DNA from: Actinomycetes bacterium
Lineage (GTDB): Bacteria > Actinomycetota > Actinomycetes > Mycobacteriales > Mycobacteriaceae
DNA length: 64,000 nt
Assembly: GCA_022601135.1 (NCBI GenBank)
Contig: JAHZJB010000053.1
Coordinates: 19,126 to 83,125, forward strand
Reading direction: 5' to 3'
Shown: one piece after another, positions 1 to 8,513 of the stretch
How the letters are laid out: every line of letters starts with the position of its first letter
Numbering within the stretch: position 1 is the first letter of the stretch
The notes under the pieces: generated by a model
Told to the model about the DNA's origin: nothing
The model's input: only the letters and a program-made list of their open reading frames with translations
The model's database searches: none
Position numbers and translations under genes: made by a program

Positions 1-648
1 GACGGTGGCCTGAGGGGCGGCCATCCCCACCGCTGACCGCAGCAGCATGACCTGTTCGTAGGCCCGGGCGAATCGGCCGGCCGCCTGCCACTCGGCCCGG
101 CCGGCCGCCCGGCCGATGCGTTGCAATGCATCGGGATCTACGCCGCGCTCGCTGCAGCGCGCCATCAGGTCGCGCAGTTCGGTCGCGAAACCGGCGGTGG
201 TGAGCGCGGGGCGAAGTCGCGCCGGCCAACGCACAAGGCAGGCATCACCGTCTTCGACGTTGCCGGCCACCAACTCGCGAATGATGCCGTCCTGTTCGGC
301 GCTGGTGATCAGCCTGGGCGGTGGGCTCCCGTTGCGCTGCGCGGCCAGTCGCAGTACCGCGAAGGCGTAGGAGTGCACGGTGCGCACCAGCGGCTCCCGC
401 ACCGCGGCGCGGTCACCGGAGGTCAACAGGGTGGCCGTGATCGCGGCCTTGGCCTGCGCGCTCAGCCGTGCCGAACCCGTCAGCAGGAGAACCGATTCCG
501 GATCGCATCCAGCTGAAATGTGCGCGGCTGCGGTCTCGACGAGCAGGGTGCTCTTGCCCGTACCGGCCCCACCCAGCACCCGGACGGTTCCGCGCAGGGC
601 CCGTCCACCCAGCGTGGCCGGTGTCAACTCGAGGTGTGGCGTGGACAT
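1..648 (-). CDS. adnA: AdnA-like ATP-dependent helicase-nuclease, N-terminal part (cut by window edge)
   Basis: The first 216 residues of a UvrD-type superfamily 1 helicase are visible; the rest lies left of the window. A Walker A motif (GGAGTGKST) is at about residues 27-35, followed by the alternating helical segments of domain 1A/1B. The position matches Rv3202c. In mycobacteria this gene encodes AdnA, one subunit of the AdnAB motor-nuclease that resects double-strand breaks. The ATG at 648 is chosen because the frame opens directly into the helicase fold; the ATG at 656 is out of frame. The nuclease domain cannot be checked because it is outside the window. Confidence 0.8.
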   Translation of the reverse strand, partial: MSTPHLELTPATLGGRALRGTVRVLGGAGTGKSTLLVETAAAHISAGCDPESVLLLTGSARLSAQAKAAITATLLTSGDRAAVREPLVRTVHSYAFAVLRLAAQRNGSPPPRLITSAEQDGIIRELVAGNVEDGDACLVRWPARLRPALTTAGFATELRDLMARCSERGVDPDALQRIGRAAGRAEWQAAGRFARAYEQVMLLRSAVGMAAPQATV

Positions 649-734
649 GTGGGCATGAGATCACGCGGGTACGACAACCCGTCCACGTCGAGATAGCTGG
701 CCGGCACCCCGACATAGCTGGCAGCATCGACGCC

Positions 735-1508
735 GTGCTGCACACTCACCGATTCGGGCCGCCCGGGCCACCCCGGGTTCTGGCGATCCATGGGTTGACC
801 GGGCATGGCAGACGCTGGGAATCGATGTTCACCCGGCATCTGCCCGGCACCACGGCCCTCGCCCCCGACCTGCTGGGCCATGGCCGGTCGTCATGGGATG
901 CGCCGTGGACGATCGAGGCGAACGCGGCGGCCCTCGCTGCCTTGGTGGCGACCGAGGCCGTCGGCCCGGTGGTGGTCGTCGGCCATTCTTTTGGTGGTGC
1001 GATCGCCTTGCGCCTGGCGGCGGAGCGTCCTGATCTCACCGCGGGCCTGGTTCTGCTGGATCCGGCGGCGAACCTCAACGGCCGGTGGATGCGCGAAATC
1101 GCCGACGGCATGTTCGAGTCACCTGACTACGCCGATCGCCAGGAGGCGCGGGCCGAGAAGGCCAGCGGGTCGTGGGCCGACGTGGCCGATGCCGAACTGG
1201 ACCGCGAACTCGACGAGCACCTGGTCGAACTGCCCAACGGCAGGGTCGGGTGGCGGATCAGCATTCCCGCGATGCTGTCCTATTGGAGTGAGCTCACGCG
1301 AACCCCATCGCTTCCCGGCCCCGGCACGCCCGTCACACTGGTGCGGGCGCAGCGCACCAGCCCGCCCTACACCGGCGACGGACTTATCACCGCTCTCGAA
1401 ACCGAGTTGGGGCCGAGTTTCACGTTGCTGGAGTGGGATTGCGACCATATGGTGCCGCTGGCCAAACCCGTTGAGACCGCAGCGGTGATCAGCGAACGGC
1501 TGGTTTGA
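735..1508 (+). CDS. lipV: LipV-like alpha/beta-hydrolase (esterase)
   Basis: 257-residue alpha/beta-hydrolase. The nucleophile elbow GHSFGG puts the catalytic Ser at residue 85; the likely catalytic His is H238 in DCDHMVP. An oxyanion-type HG pair lies in AIHGLTGHG near residues 18-25. Position and sequence match Rv3203 (LipV), a small esterase/lipase. The frame is open upstream to 468, but that part reads antisense to adnA and has no hydrolase character, so the GTG at 735 is used. The tandem TAGCTGGC copies upstream (about 691-721) may mark its promoter. The following alkyltransferase-like gene begins 3 bp after the stop, so the two are probably co-transcribed. The substrate is unknown. Confidence 0.82.
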   Translation: MLHTHRFGPPGPPRVLAIHGLTGHGRRWESMFTRHLPGTTALAPDLLGHGRSSWDAPWTIEANAAALAALVATEAVGPVVVVGHSFGGAIALRLAAERPDLTAGLVLLDPAANLNGRWMREIADGMFESPDYADRQEARAEKASGSWADVADAELDRELDEHLVELPNGRVGWRISIPAMLSYWSELTRTPSLPGPGTPVTLVRAQRTSPPYTGDGLITALETELGPSFTLLEWDCDHMVPLAKPVETAAVISERLV

Positions 1509-1511
1509 CCG

Positions 1512-1808
1512 GTGCCGGCGATTACCGGGGAGCAGGTCGACGGAGTACGCGCACTGGTTGCGGCGGTACCGCCGGGGAAGATCACCACCTATGGCGATGT
1601 CGCCTCGGCAGCAGGCCTGTCCAGTGCCCGGATGGTCGGCTGGATCATGCGTACCGACTCCGCAGACCTGCCGTGGCACCGGGTGATATCCGCCTCCGGA
1701 AAGCCTGCGCCACACCTGGCGACGCGGCAGTTGGAGCTGCTGCGGGCCGAGGGAGTTCTGGCGAACGGCGGCCGAGTCCCGGTCAGCGAATACCGCCACA
1801 CGTTCTGA
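1512..1808 (+). CDS. Alkyltransferase-like protein (ATL), catalytic Cys replaced by Trp
   Basis: 98-residue protein with the DNA-binding fold of O6-alkylguanine-DNA alkyltransferases (helix-turn-helix near residues 24-45, ATTYG-like segment ITTYGDVA). The usual PCHRV active site is PWHRV here, with Trp at 55. That is the hallmark of ATL proteins, which bind O6-alkylguanine without removing the alkyl group and hand the lesion to nucleotide excision repair. Corresponds to Rv3204. The start is the GTG at 1512, just after the lipV stop. Cysteine-independent damage signalling is family knowledge, not shown here. Confidence 0.85.
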   Translation: MPAITGEQVDGVRALVAAVPPGKITTYGDVASAAGLSSARMVGWIMRTDSADLPWHRVISASGKPAPHLATRQLELLRAEGVLANGGRVPVSEYRHTF

Positions 1809-1881
1809 CGCCGAGGGTGCGCCAGCGGTCGCGAAAAAGCTGTTACCGCAACGGTGAGCGCACGTTCGGCTTCCTCACGCC

Positions 1882-2736
1882 TCAGAGGACGAGCCGTACC
1901 AATGCCGCAGTGCGGGCCAGCCCCGGAAACGCTGCAGCCGTCGAGTTGGGATGCAGTGCATGAACGGCTAACCGGAACATCAAGGCACGCAGCAGCATCT
2001 GCGACCACTCCGGCAGCGGGGTCCACCGTTCGATGAGACCGTCATCGGCATCACCCCAGGAAAGCGCGTCAACCACGACAACACCTGCGGCCCACGCCGG
2101 GGGCCGCCAGTACGGGGTGATGTCGGTGATGCCCGGCGCCGCGGTGCCGGCGAAAAGCACTGTGCCGTAGAGGTCTCCATGCACGAGTTGACTCGAGCTT
2201 TTCGTGGGCCGGCGCAGCGTCGCGAGCTGATCGATCAACTCGGCGTATTGCCGCCCGTTCTCGGTTCCTGGCGCCTCTCGACCCCCTCGCGACAACGAGT
2301 GCAGCGGCCGTTCCTCCCATGCCGACCGGTCGGCGGCAACGAAGACGTCGACGTCGGACCATGGCGCCAGTGGGGGCTGGGTCAGGAACCGCGGCCGCTC
2401 GAGTTTGGCGGTGGCTTCGTGCAGTCGCACCGCAGCGGAGATCACCTCGTCGTGGCGCGGTTCCGGGGTGCCGGCAACGTAGGTGTCCGCGCGCCAACCC
2501 GCAACGACGTAGCGCCCGTCGGTGGAGCGCACCGGACGAGCCAGCCGTACCCCGTCGATGAACAACGTCTCGCGCACCTTGGCCGACCAGGCGGCGCGGG
2601 CATGGTCGGCCACCATGGACAGCACGACTTCGCCGCACCGCCAGCCACCCTCCCAGCCGGACCCCAGCGGATCCGGTTGCACCCCGGACAGCCCGAATGC
2701 CGCAAGAACATGGTCTGGCGGGCGCTCAGCGGTCAC
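1882..2736 (-). CDS. TIGR02569-family protein, aminoglycoside phosphotransferase-like fold
   Basis: 284-residue actinobacterial protein corresponding to Rv3205c. The kinase-like catalytic segment LVHGDLYGTVLF (about residues 184-195) resembles the HGDLxxxN loop of aminoglycoside/choline phosphotransferases, but the Asn that follows the loop is not obvious. A second acidic segment (ITDITPYWRPP) takes the place of the usual DW metal-binding site. The substrate is unknown and activity is doubtful. The GTG start at 2736 is supported by a -10 box 6 nt upstream (leaderless). Convergent with the ATL gene. Confidence 0.75.
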   Translation of the reverse strand: MTAERPPDHVLAAFGLSGVQPDPLGSGWEGGWRCGEVVLSMVADHARAAWSAKVRETLFIDGVRLARPVRSTDGRYVVAGWRADTYVAGTPEPRHDEVISAAVRLHEATAKLERPRFLTQPPLAPWSDVDVFVAADRSAWEERPLHSLSRGGREAPGTENGRQYAELIDQLATLRRPTKSSSQLVHGDLYGTVLFAGTAAPGITDITPYWRPPAWAAGVVVVDALSWGDADDGLIERWTPLPEWSQMLLRALMFRLAVHALHPNSTAAAFPGLARTAALVRLVL

Positions 2737-2742
2737 CGCCCC

Positions 2743-2748
2743 ACCCTA
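2743..2748 (-). promoter_or_regulatory. -10 box for a leaderless transcript of the TIGR02569 gene
   Basis: TAGGGT on the minus strand ends 6 nt before the GTG at 2736, which would then be the first base of the mRNA. Confidence 0.5.
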
Positions 2749-2772
2749 TGCGGAACGGGCGCCAACCCCGCG

Positions 2773-3966
2773 TTAGTACATCACCATGTCGGGCTCGAGT
2801 TGCTTGGCCCAGGCCACGATGCCGCCCTGCAGGTGAATGGCGTCGGAGAACCCGGCTTGCTTGACCACCGCGAGCGCCTCCGCCGACCGCACGCCGGTCT
2901 TGCAGTACAGCACCGGCACTCGATCATGCGGCAGCTTCGCCAGGCCGTCCCCGGACTCGATCGTCGACATCGGAATGAGCTCGGCGCCCTCGATGCGGTT
3001 GATGTCCCACTCCACCGGTTCGCGGACGTCGATCAGCGCGAACTTACTGCTCGAGTCGAGCATCTCGCGCAGCTCACGCGGCGTGACGGTGGCCTCCATC
3101 GAGGCTTGGGCGGCTTCCTCTGAAACGACTCCGCAGAACGCCTCGTAGTCGATGAGCTCGGTAATCTTCGGGGTGGCGGGATCCTTGCGTATCTTGATCG
3201 TCCGGTACGACATGTCCAGAGCGTCGTAAACCATCAACCGGCCCAGCAGTGTCTCGCCGATGCCGGTGATCAGTTTGATTGCCTCGGTTCCCATCACCGA
3301 GGCAATCGACGCACACAAAATGCCCAGCACGCCGCCTTCGGCGCAGGACGGAACCATCCCCGGCGGGGGCGGCTCCGGGTAGAGGTCGCGGTAGTTGAGC
3401 CCCTGGGGTTGACCATCCGGGGCGTCGGGGGCGTCCTCCCAGAACACCGAGACCTGGCCTTCGAAGCGGTAGATCGAGCCCCATACGTACGGTTTGCCGG
3501 CGAGCACGGCGGCATCGTTGACCAGGTATCGGGTAGCGAAGTTATCGGTGCCGTCGAGGATGAGGTCGTATTGCCGGAAGAGGTTCACGGCATTTCCCGG
3601 CTCCAGCCGTAGTTCGTGCAGCCGCACCTCGACGAGGGGATTCACCTCACGGATCGCATCGCGCGCGCTCTGCGCCTTGGGTCTTCCGATATCGGACTGG
3701 CCGTGGATGATCTGGCGCTGCAGATTGGATTCGTCCACCACGTCGAACTCGACGATCCCGATGGTTCCCACCCCGGCCGCGGCCAGATAGAGCAGGGTCG
3801 GCGACCCCAGGCCGCCGGCGCCGATCACCAGGACACGGGCGTTCTTCAACCGCTTCTGCCCGTCCACGCCCAGATCGGGGATGATGAGGTGGCGGCTGTA
3901 ACGAGCCACCTCTTCGCGGGTGAGGTCGGCCGCTGGCTCTACCAGCGGCGGCAACGGTGTCGACAC
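2773..3966 (-). CDS. moeZ: MoeZ: adenylyltransferase/sulfurtransferase
   Basis: 397 residues with two domains. The N-terminal E1-like ThiF/MoeB domain has the nucleotide loop GAGGLGSP at 49-56. The C-terminal rhodanese domain has the active-site loop YCKTGVRS, Cys at 355. Corresponds to Rv3206c (MoeB1/MoeZ). That protein adenylates the C-terminus of ubiquitin-like sulfur carriers such as CysO and MoaD2 and then converts them to thiocarboxylates, for cysteine and molybdenum-cofactor synthesis. Starts at the GTG at 3966 behind a good ribosome-binding site (AAGGAGAACTC). All key motifs are intact. Confidence 0.93.
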   Translation of the reverse strand: MSTPLPPLVEPAADLTREEVARYSRHLIIPDLGVDGQKRLKNARVLVIGAGGLGSPTLLYLAAAGVGTIGIVEFDVVDESNLQRQIIHGQSDIGRPKAQSARDAIREVNPLVEVRLHELRLEPGNAVNLFRQYDLILDGTDNFATRYLVNDAAVLAGKPYVWGSIYRFEGQVSVFWEDAPDAPDGQPQGLNYRDLYPEPPPPGMVPSCAEGGVLGILCASIASVMGTEAIKLITGIGETLLGRLMVYDALDMSYRTIKIRKDPATPKITELIDYEAFCGVVSEEAAQASMEATVTPRELREMLDSSSKFALIDVREPVEWDINRIEGAELIPMSTIESGDGLAKLPHDRVPVLYCKTGVRSAEALAVVKQAGFSDAIHLQGGIVAWAKQLEPDMVMY

Positions 3967-4067
3967 CGAGTTCTCCTTGGTTGGCTTTGGGCACCATCAA
4001 ATCAGGTGTGCTCAGGTACTGCAGTTAACAACAATGCGGGTCTGAGACTTCCCGGGCGCTCGCGGCC

Positions 4068-4127
4068 AGCGAGCGTGCGTGATTGCCCACCTCCACCGGC
4101 GTGGCGCCGTGCCGACACGCGCGCTCG
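4068..4127. repeat. Dispersed intergenic inverted-repeat element, copy A
   Basis: 60 bp with imperfect terminal inverted repeats. One end reads GCGAGCGTGCGTG; the other, read on the opposite strand, is GCGAGCGCGCGTG (one mismatch in 13). It lies between the DUF3152 gene and moeZ, in reverse orientation relative to copies B (24976) and C (49973). It can fold into a long hairpin. See findings. Confidence 0.7.
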
Positions 4128-4140
4128 CGGGGAAAGGGGG

Positions 4141-5169
4141 TTAGGCGATCGGATAGGGCCACGGGTTGAACCGGCAGGTCCGTCCGTCAGCGGTGACCGT
4201 GCCCGGATCGAATTTGGCTGCGTCGTTGTTGCTGGTCGAGAATGTCTGCTGCATCATGACCGGCGCCAACTCGCCGTTGGCGGCGCACTGCTCGTGACGC
4301 TGGTAGCCGATCGCGTGGCCCACCTCGTGGTTGATCAGGTACTGGCGGTAGGAGCCGACGTCGCCCTGGAACGGCACTGCGCCGCGCACCCACCGAGCTT
4401 CGTTGACAAACACCCGGGGCTGACCCTGGTAAACGGGGTTGTAGCAGGACGCCTCCAGCGGGATGTCGTAGCCACAGCCTTCCCGGACCGTCATCGGCGA
4501 TGTCAGCGACACCCGGAAATCGGGCTCGACACCTGAGGTGCCGTCGACCCGGACAAAGGCGAACTGCGGGTTGTGGGTCCAGCTCTTGGGATTGGCCAGC
4601 GTCTCGCTGACCATGTTCGCAAAGCCCTCGTCCCCGCCATAGGTCGTCGTATCCACGCCGTCCTCCACCTCGACGGTGTAGGTGAACGTCTTCGTGGCGC
4701 CCTCACCGACCTGCGGGCTCGAGCCGGGGACGACATGCCAGGTCCGGGCGCCGGCCGGGGTGAAAGGTCCGCCGTCGGGCAGGATGCCGGTCGGCAGATT
4801 GGCGTCGAACTCGGTAAGGCCCTTGGGCGGCGCCCCGATGATCGCGGTGCTGGCTACGCCAATCGTCGGCGGGCCCTGCACGGGACCGTCCTCGGCCGCC
4901 TGCGGCACGCTGGTGCCGGTGATGGTCTGGTAGACGACCACCGCCGTGAGTGCCAGCAGCACGGGAAGCGCATAGGCACGCCATCCGTATGTGGACACGA
5001 AGCGACCGAGCACGGTCTGCTTGCGCCAGCGCTTGCGGTCGTCCCGGTTGGATCTGACCCGACCCGGCTGCTCAGCCAGCGGATCACGCTGCGCGCGAAG
5101 CGGCTCTCGCAACTCATCCCGCAGCACAGGAACGCGACCGCTCCCGCGACTCCCCGGGTCGTAGGTCAC
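4141..5169 (-). CDS. Membrane-anchored DUF3152 protein, metzincin-like metalloprotease candidate
   Basis: 342 residues. A basic cytoplasmic N-terminus is followed by one membrane segment (about 66-84) and an extracytoplasmic domain. Near the C-terminus is HEVGHAIGYQRH (H281, E282, H285, G288, H292). This resembles the metzincin zinc site HExxHxxGxxH but carries one extra residue before the third ligand. Four Cys in the outer domain may pair. Corresponds to Rv3207c. The frame is open to 5424 but would then overlap the divergent TetR gene, so the GTG at 5169 is used. Proteolytic activity is inferred only. Confidence 0.8.
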   Translation of the reverse strand: MTYDPGSRGSGRVPVLRDELREPLRAQRDPLAEQPGRVRSNRDDRKRWRKQTVLGRFVSTYGWRAYALPVLLALTAVVVYQTITGTSVPQAAEDGPVQGPPTIGVASTAIIGAPPKGLTEFDANLPTGILPDGGPFTPAGARTWHVVPGSSPQVGEGATKTFTYTVEVEDGVDTTTYGGDEGFANMVSETLANPKSWTHNPQFAFVRVDGTSGVEPDFRVSLTSPMTVREGCGYDIPLEASCYNPVYQGQPRVFVNEARWVRGAVPFQGDVGSYRQYLINHEVGHAIGYQRHEQCAANGELAPVMMQQTFSTSNNDAAKFDPGTVTADGRTCRFNPWPYPIA

Positions 5170-5287
5170 CGACACAGGATGACACAGCTCTGACGACTTG
5201 CACTCTCGGCACGCCACCAGAGACCCGCAGACAACGGGCTCCGCGCTTGGCGCCCCTAACCGGACGACGGTAGTAGGGTCTTTCTGA

Positions 5288-6013
<726 letters not shown>

Positions 6014-6060
6014 CCCGCTCGCGCGCCGCTCCGGCGCCGCTCACGCGAACTCGCGCCGAG

Positions 6061-6109
6061 ATGGCAGTTAGGCAGGGCGCTACTCGAAGTTTCTCTGCTT
6101 AGCTGCCAT
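6061..6109. terminator. Bidirectional stem-loop between convergent genes
   Basis: ATGGCAGTTAGGCAG (6061-6075) pairs with CTGCTTAGCTGCCAT (6095-6109) over 15 bp with two non-Watson-Crick positions (G-T type), around a 19 nt loop. It sits between the stops of the TetR and DUF3107 genes. No T-tract follows, as is usual in mycobacteria. Confidence 0.55.
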
Positions 6110-6135
6110 TTCGACGGAGCGGGACGACGGAATGG

Positions 6136-6408
6136 TCAGCCCGCGGCCTTGGTCTTGGTCTTGGCCGCGTCGGCACCCAGTGCACCCACGCCAAACCCCA
6201 CTCTGCGCGCGTCGGCCGCGCCAATCTCGACATAGGCGAGTTTGGCCGACTGCACCAGAAAGCGCCGGCCCTTCTCGTCGTTGAGGCTCAGCACGCCCGT
6301 CTCGGCACTCAGAGCGTCGGTGACCAACTTCTCCACCTCGGCAGGCGTCTGCGCGCTGGTGAAGACCAGTTCGCGCGGGCTGTCGGTGACACCGATCTTG
6401 ACCTCCAC
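6136..6408 (-). CDS. DUF3107 small conserved protein (TB9.4-like)
   Basis: 90-residue acidic/alanine-rich protein corresponding to Rv3208A (TB9.4). It is a single DUF3107 domain (about 1-75) followed by a short Lys/Ala tail. Starts at the GTG at 6408 with an AGAAGGG ribosome-binding site. It is widespread in actinobacteria; no enzymatic motif is visible and its function is unknown. Confidence 0.85.
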   Translation of the reverse strand: MEVKIGVTDSPRELVFTSAQTPAEVEKLVTDALSAETGVLSLNDEKGRRFLVQSAKLAYVEIGAADARRVGFGVGALGADAAKTKTKAAG

Positions 6409-6679
6409 GGTGAGAACCCTTCTGTTCGTTTGCTCGTCTTCTCATCAGGAGGCTAGTGGAAACCGGCCCGGCGGTGCGGCGCCGGGACCTTCGCGGTCAG
6501 CGAACAGTTCCGCGCGGCCACGAGGCCGCCACCGACAATCGCGGCCGGGACACGGAAACATGAGGGCGACCGAACCGAGTCCCGACCGTGACCGCGACCC
6601 AGGCGCGTTGGCCTCATACGTCACTTCTACCTCGATAGCATCAGGCCCGAAAACCTACGGAAGTGACTGGGACAGCTGG

Positions 6680-7507
6680 ATGAACAGGCCTTACACCGCA
6701 GAATCACCGTATTCCCTGACTCCGACCGAACGCATTGGCGGCCGCCGAGAACGGAGACGCCACGGCCGTGGTTACGACGAGGACGACTACCTCGACCTGA
6801 ACACCGATGCCATACCGGCCTATCGCGAAAACGACGACTACGCCTCGGCCGAGAATTCCGACTTCGACTTCGACATCGACGACTTCGACATCGACGACTA
6901 CGACATCGATGACTACGACATCGACGAAGCCCGCATCGATCGCCGGTGGATGTGGATCGCTGGGGTCACCGGCGCGATTCTGTTCGTCTCCGTCATCATC
7001 GCCAGCCTGATCCTGGGCGGCGGCGACAGCGGGTCGGTATCGGCGACCGTCGTGTCCACCGAACCGACCTCCAGTGCCGCTCCGTCACCCTCGCCCCAGG
7101 CCGTTGCGCCGACCATGCCCTCCATGCCGGCCGAAACTGTCACCACGGTGACCCCGTCGCCCAGTCCGACCGTAGATGCCCCGGTGGCCCAACCCCTGTT
7201 GCCGGAGCCGCAGGCAGCTCCACCGGCGGCAGCCGCCCCCGGCACCGTCACCTACCAGGTCACCGGTGACCGGCGACTCATCGACATGGTGACCGTCATC
7301 TACACAGACCATCAGGGCGCTTTGGTGACCGACATCAACGTCGCGCTGCCGTGGTCGAAGACGGTGGTGCTGAATCCCGGCGTCACCCTGAGTTCAGTGA
7401 CCGCGACCAGCGTCGCCGGGAAGCTCAACTGCAGCATCACCGACGCCAACGGTGTACTGATCGCCGCGCAGAACAACAACTCGATCATCACCAACTGCAC
7501 GCGGTAG
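6680..7507 (+). CDS. MmpS-like membrane protein with an acidic pentapeptide repeat
   Basis: 275 residues in the position of Rv3209. A basic N-terminus (RRERRRHGRG) is followed by an acidic stretch built from DDFDI/DDYDI units (about 61-84), one membrane segment (about 91-113), a Pro/Ser/Thr-rich linker and a C-terminal MmpS-type beta domain (about 190-275; TYQVTGD, NVALPW, CSITD). MmpS proteins normally partner MmpL lipid transporters, but no mmpL gene is adjacent. ATG at 6680 is preferred because it begins the soluble cytoplasmic tail; the frame extends to 6242, with another ATG at 6560. Confidence 0.75.
   Translation: MNRPYTAESPYSLTPTERIGGRRERRRHGRGYDEDDYLDLNTDAIPAYRENDDYASAENSDFDFDIDDFDIDDYDIDDYDIDEARIDRRWMWIAGVTGAILFVSVIIASLILGGGDSGSVSATVVSTEPTSSAAPSPSPQAVAPTMPSMPAETVTTVTPSPSPTVDAPVAQPLLPEPQAAPPAAAAPGTVTYQVTGDRRLIDMVTVIYTDHQGALVTDINVALPWSKTVVLNPGVTLSSVTATSVAGKLNCSITDANGVLIAAQNNNSIITNCTR
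6860..6925 (+). repeat. 15 bp coding tandem repeat (DDxDI units)
   Basis: About four imperfect copies of a 15 bp unit encoding DDFDI or DDYDI within the MmpS-like gene, just before its membrane segment. Confidence 0.8.
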
Positions 7508-7515
7508 CCGAGCGC

Positions 7516-8244
7516 TCAAGCCAGCCCCAAGTCGCGCATCCGGGTGCTGTGCGTGTGCTGGAGTCGGTCGAAGAAGTCCGTCATGTGCGACAGATCCCCA
7601 CCGGCCATCACCAGCTCGACCAGTTCGTCGTGTTCTGCCAGCACGAACTGAGCCTGGGTTATGGCCTCGCCCAACAGCCGCCGCGACCATAGCGCCAACC
7701 GGTGACGCTGACGGTCGCTGGCGGTCACGGCAGCCTGAACTTCGGCCACGACGAACTGCGAGTGGCCGGTGTCGGCGAGCACCGATCGCACCACGCAGGC
7801 GATTTCGTCGGGCATCGCGCCTGCCGTCTCCAGGTAGAGGTCGGCGGCCATCGCGTCGCCCACATAAGTCTTGACCAGAGCCTCGAGCCAGGTGCTCGGT
7901 GTGGTCAGCCGGTGGTAGTTCTCCAACGCCGACGCGTACCTCGTCATCGCCGGAACGACGTCGACTCCCCGACGCTCCAGGGCGTCGCGCAGAACCTCGT
8001 AGTGATTCATCTCGGCGGCCGCCATGCTGGCCATGTTGATCCGGCCAAGCAAGTTGGGCGCCATTCGCGCCTCGTCGGTGAGCCGGTAGAAAGCCGCGAC
8101 CTCGCCGTACGCCAGCAACGCAAACAGCTCGTTGATGCCCGGATGGTCAGAAGACACAGCAGACACAGCGGACCCGCCCGACTCGACGGGGGTGTTGCGC
8201 TCCCCCGCAGCCGCAGGACCAGCGGCGGATGGCGTCGAAGTCAT
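7516..8244 (-). CDS. Ferritin-like fold protein (MiaE-like)
   Basis: 242 residues corresponding to Rv3210c. After a low-complexity start (about 1-33), four-helix segments carry candidate di-iron ligands: E in AYGEVAAFY, the ExxH of AAAEMNHYE, and the later HSQFVVAE and LAEHDE segments. This is the pattern of ferritin-like enzymes; the family is sometimes annotated as tRNA-(ms2io6A)-hydroxylase-like. The real substrate is unknown. Starts at the ATG at 8244, probably leaderless. Divergent from rhlE. Confidence 0.78.
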   Translation of the reverse strand: MTSTPSAAGPAAAGERNTPVESGGSAVSAVSSDHPGINELFALLAYGEVAAFYRLTDEARMAPNLLGRINMASMAAAEMNHYEVLRDALERRGVDVVPAMTRYASALENYHRLTTPSTWLEALVKTYVGDAMAADLYLETAGAMPDEIACVVRSVLADTGHSQFVVAEVQAAVTASDRQRHRLALWSRRLLGEAITQAQFVLAEHDELVELVMAGGDLSHMTDFFDRLQHTHSTRMRDLGLA

Positions 8245-8250
8245 GGCCCA

Positions 8251-8256
8251 ACTGTA
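8251..8256 (-). promoter_or_regulatory. -10 box for leaderless ferritin-like gene
   Basis: TACAGT on the minus strand, 6 nt before the ATG at 8244. Confidence 0.5.
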
Positions 8257-8513
8257 GAGCGCCGACGCGCCTCAGACGAGCGCGATAACCAGAGAGCGCG
8301 CCGACCAGCTACCATGTGTTCGGTGTCGGCGCGAGAGTCGGCGGATCGATCCAGTTCAAGCCCGCCGGTAATCTCCTCAGACACTTTGACAATGTGCGTG
8401 CACGGCGACGGCCCGCTTTCGTAGCGCAGGGCCCAACGAAGTTCTCTTCACAACTCGTGCGCGCGTGAAAGCCACGAGGAATGAATGACATTGGAAGGCT
8501 TCGTTTACCTAGC

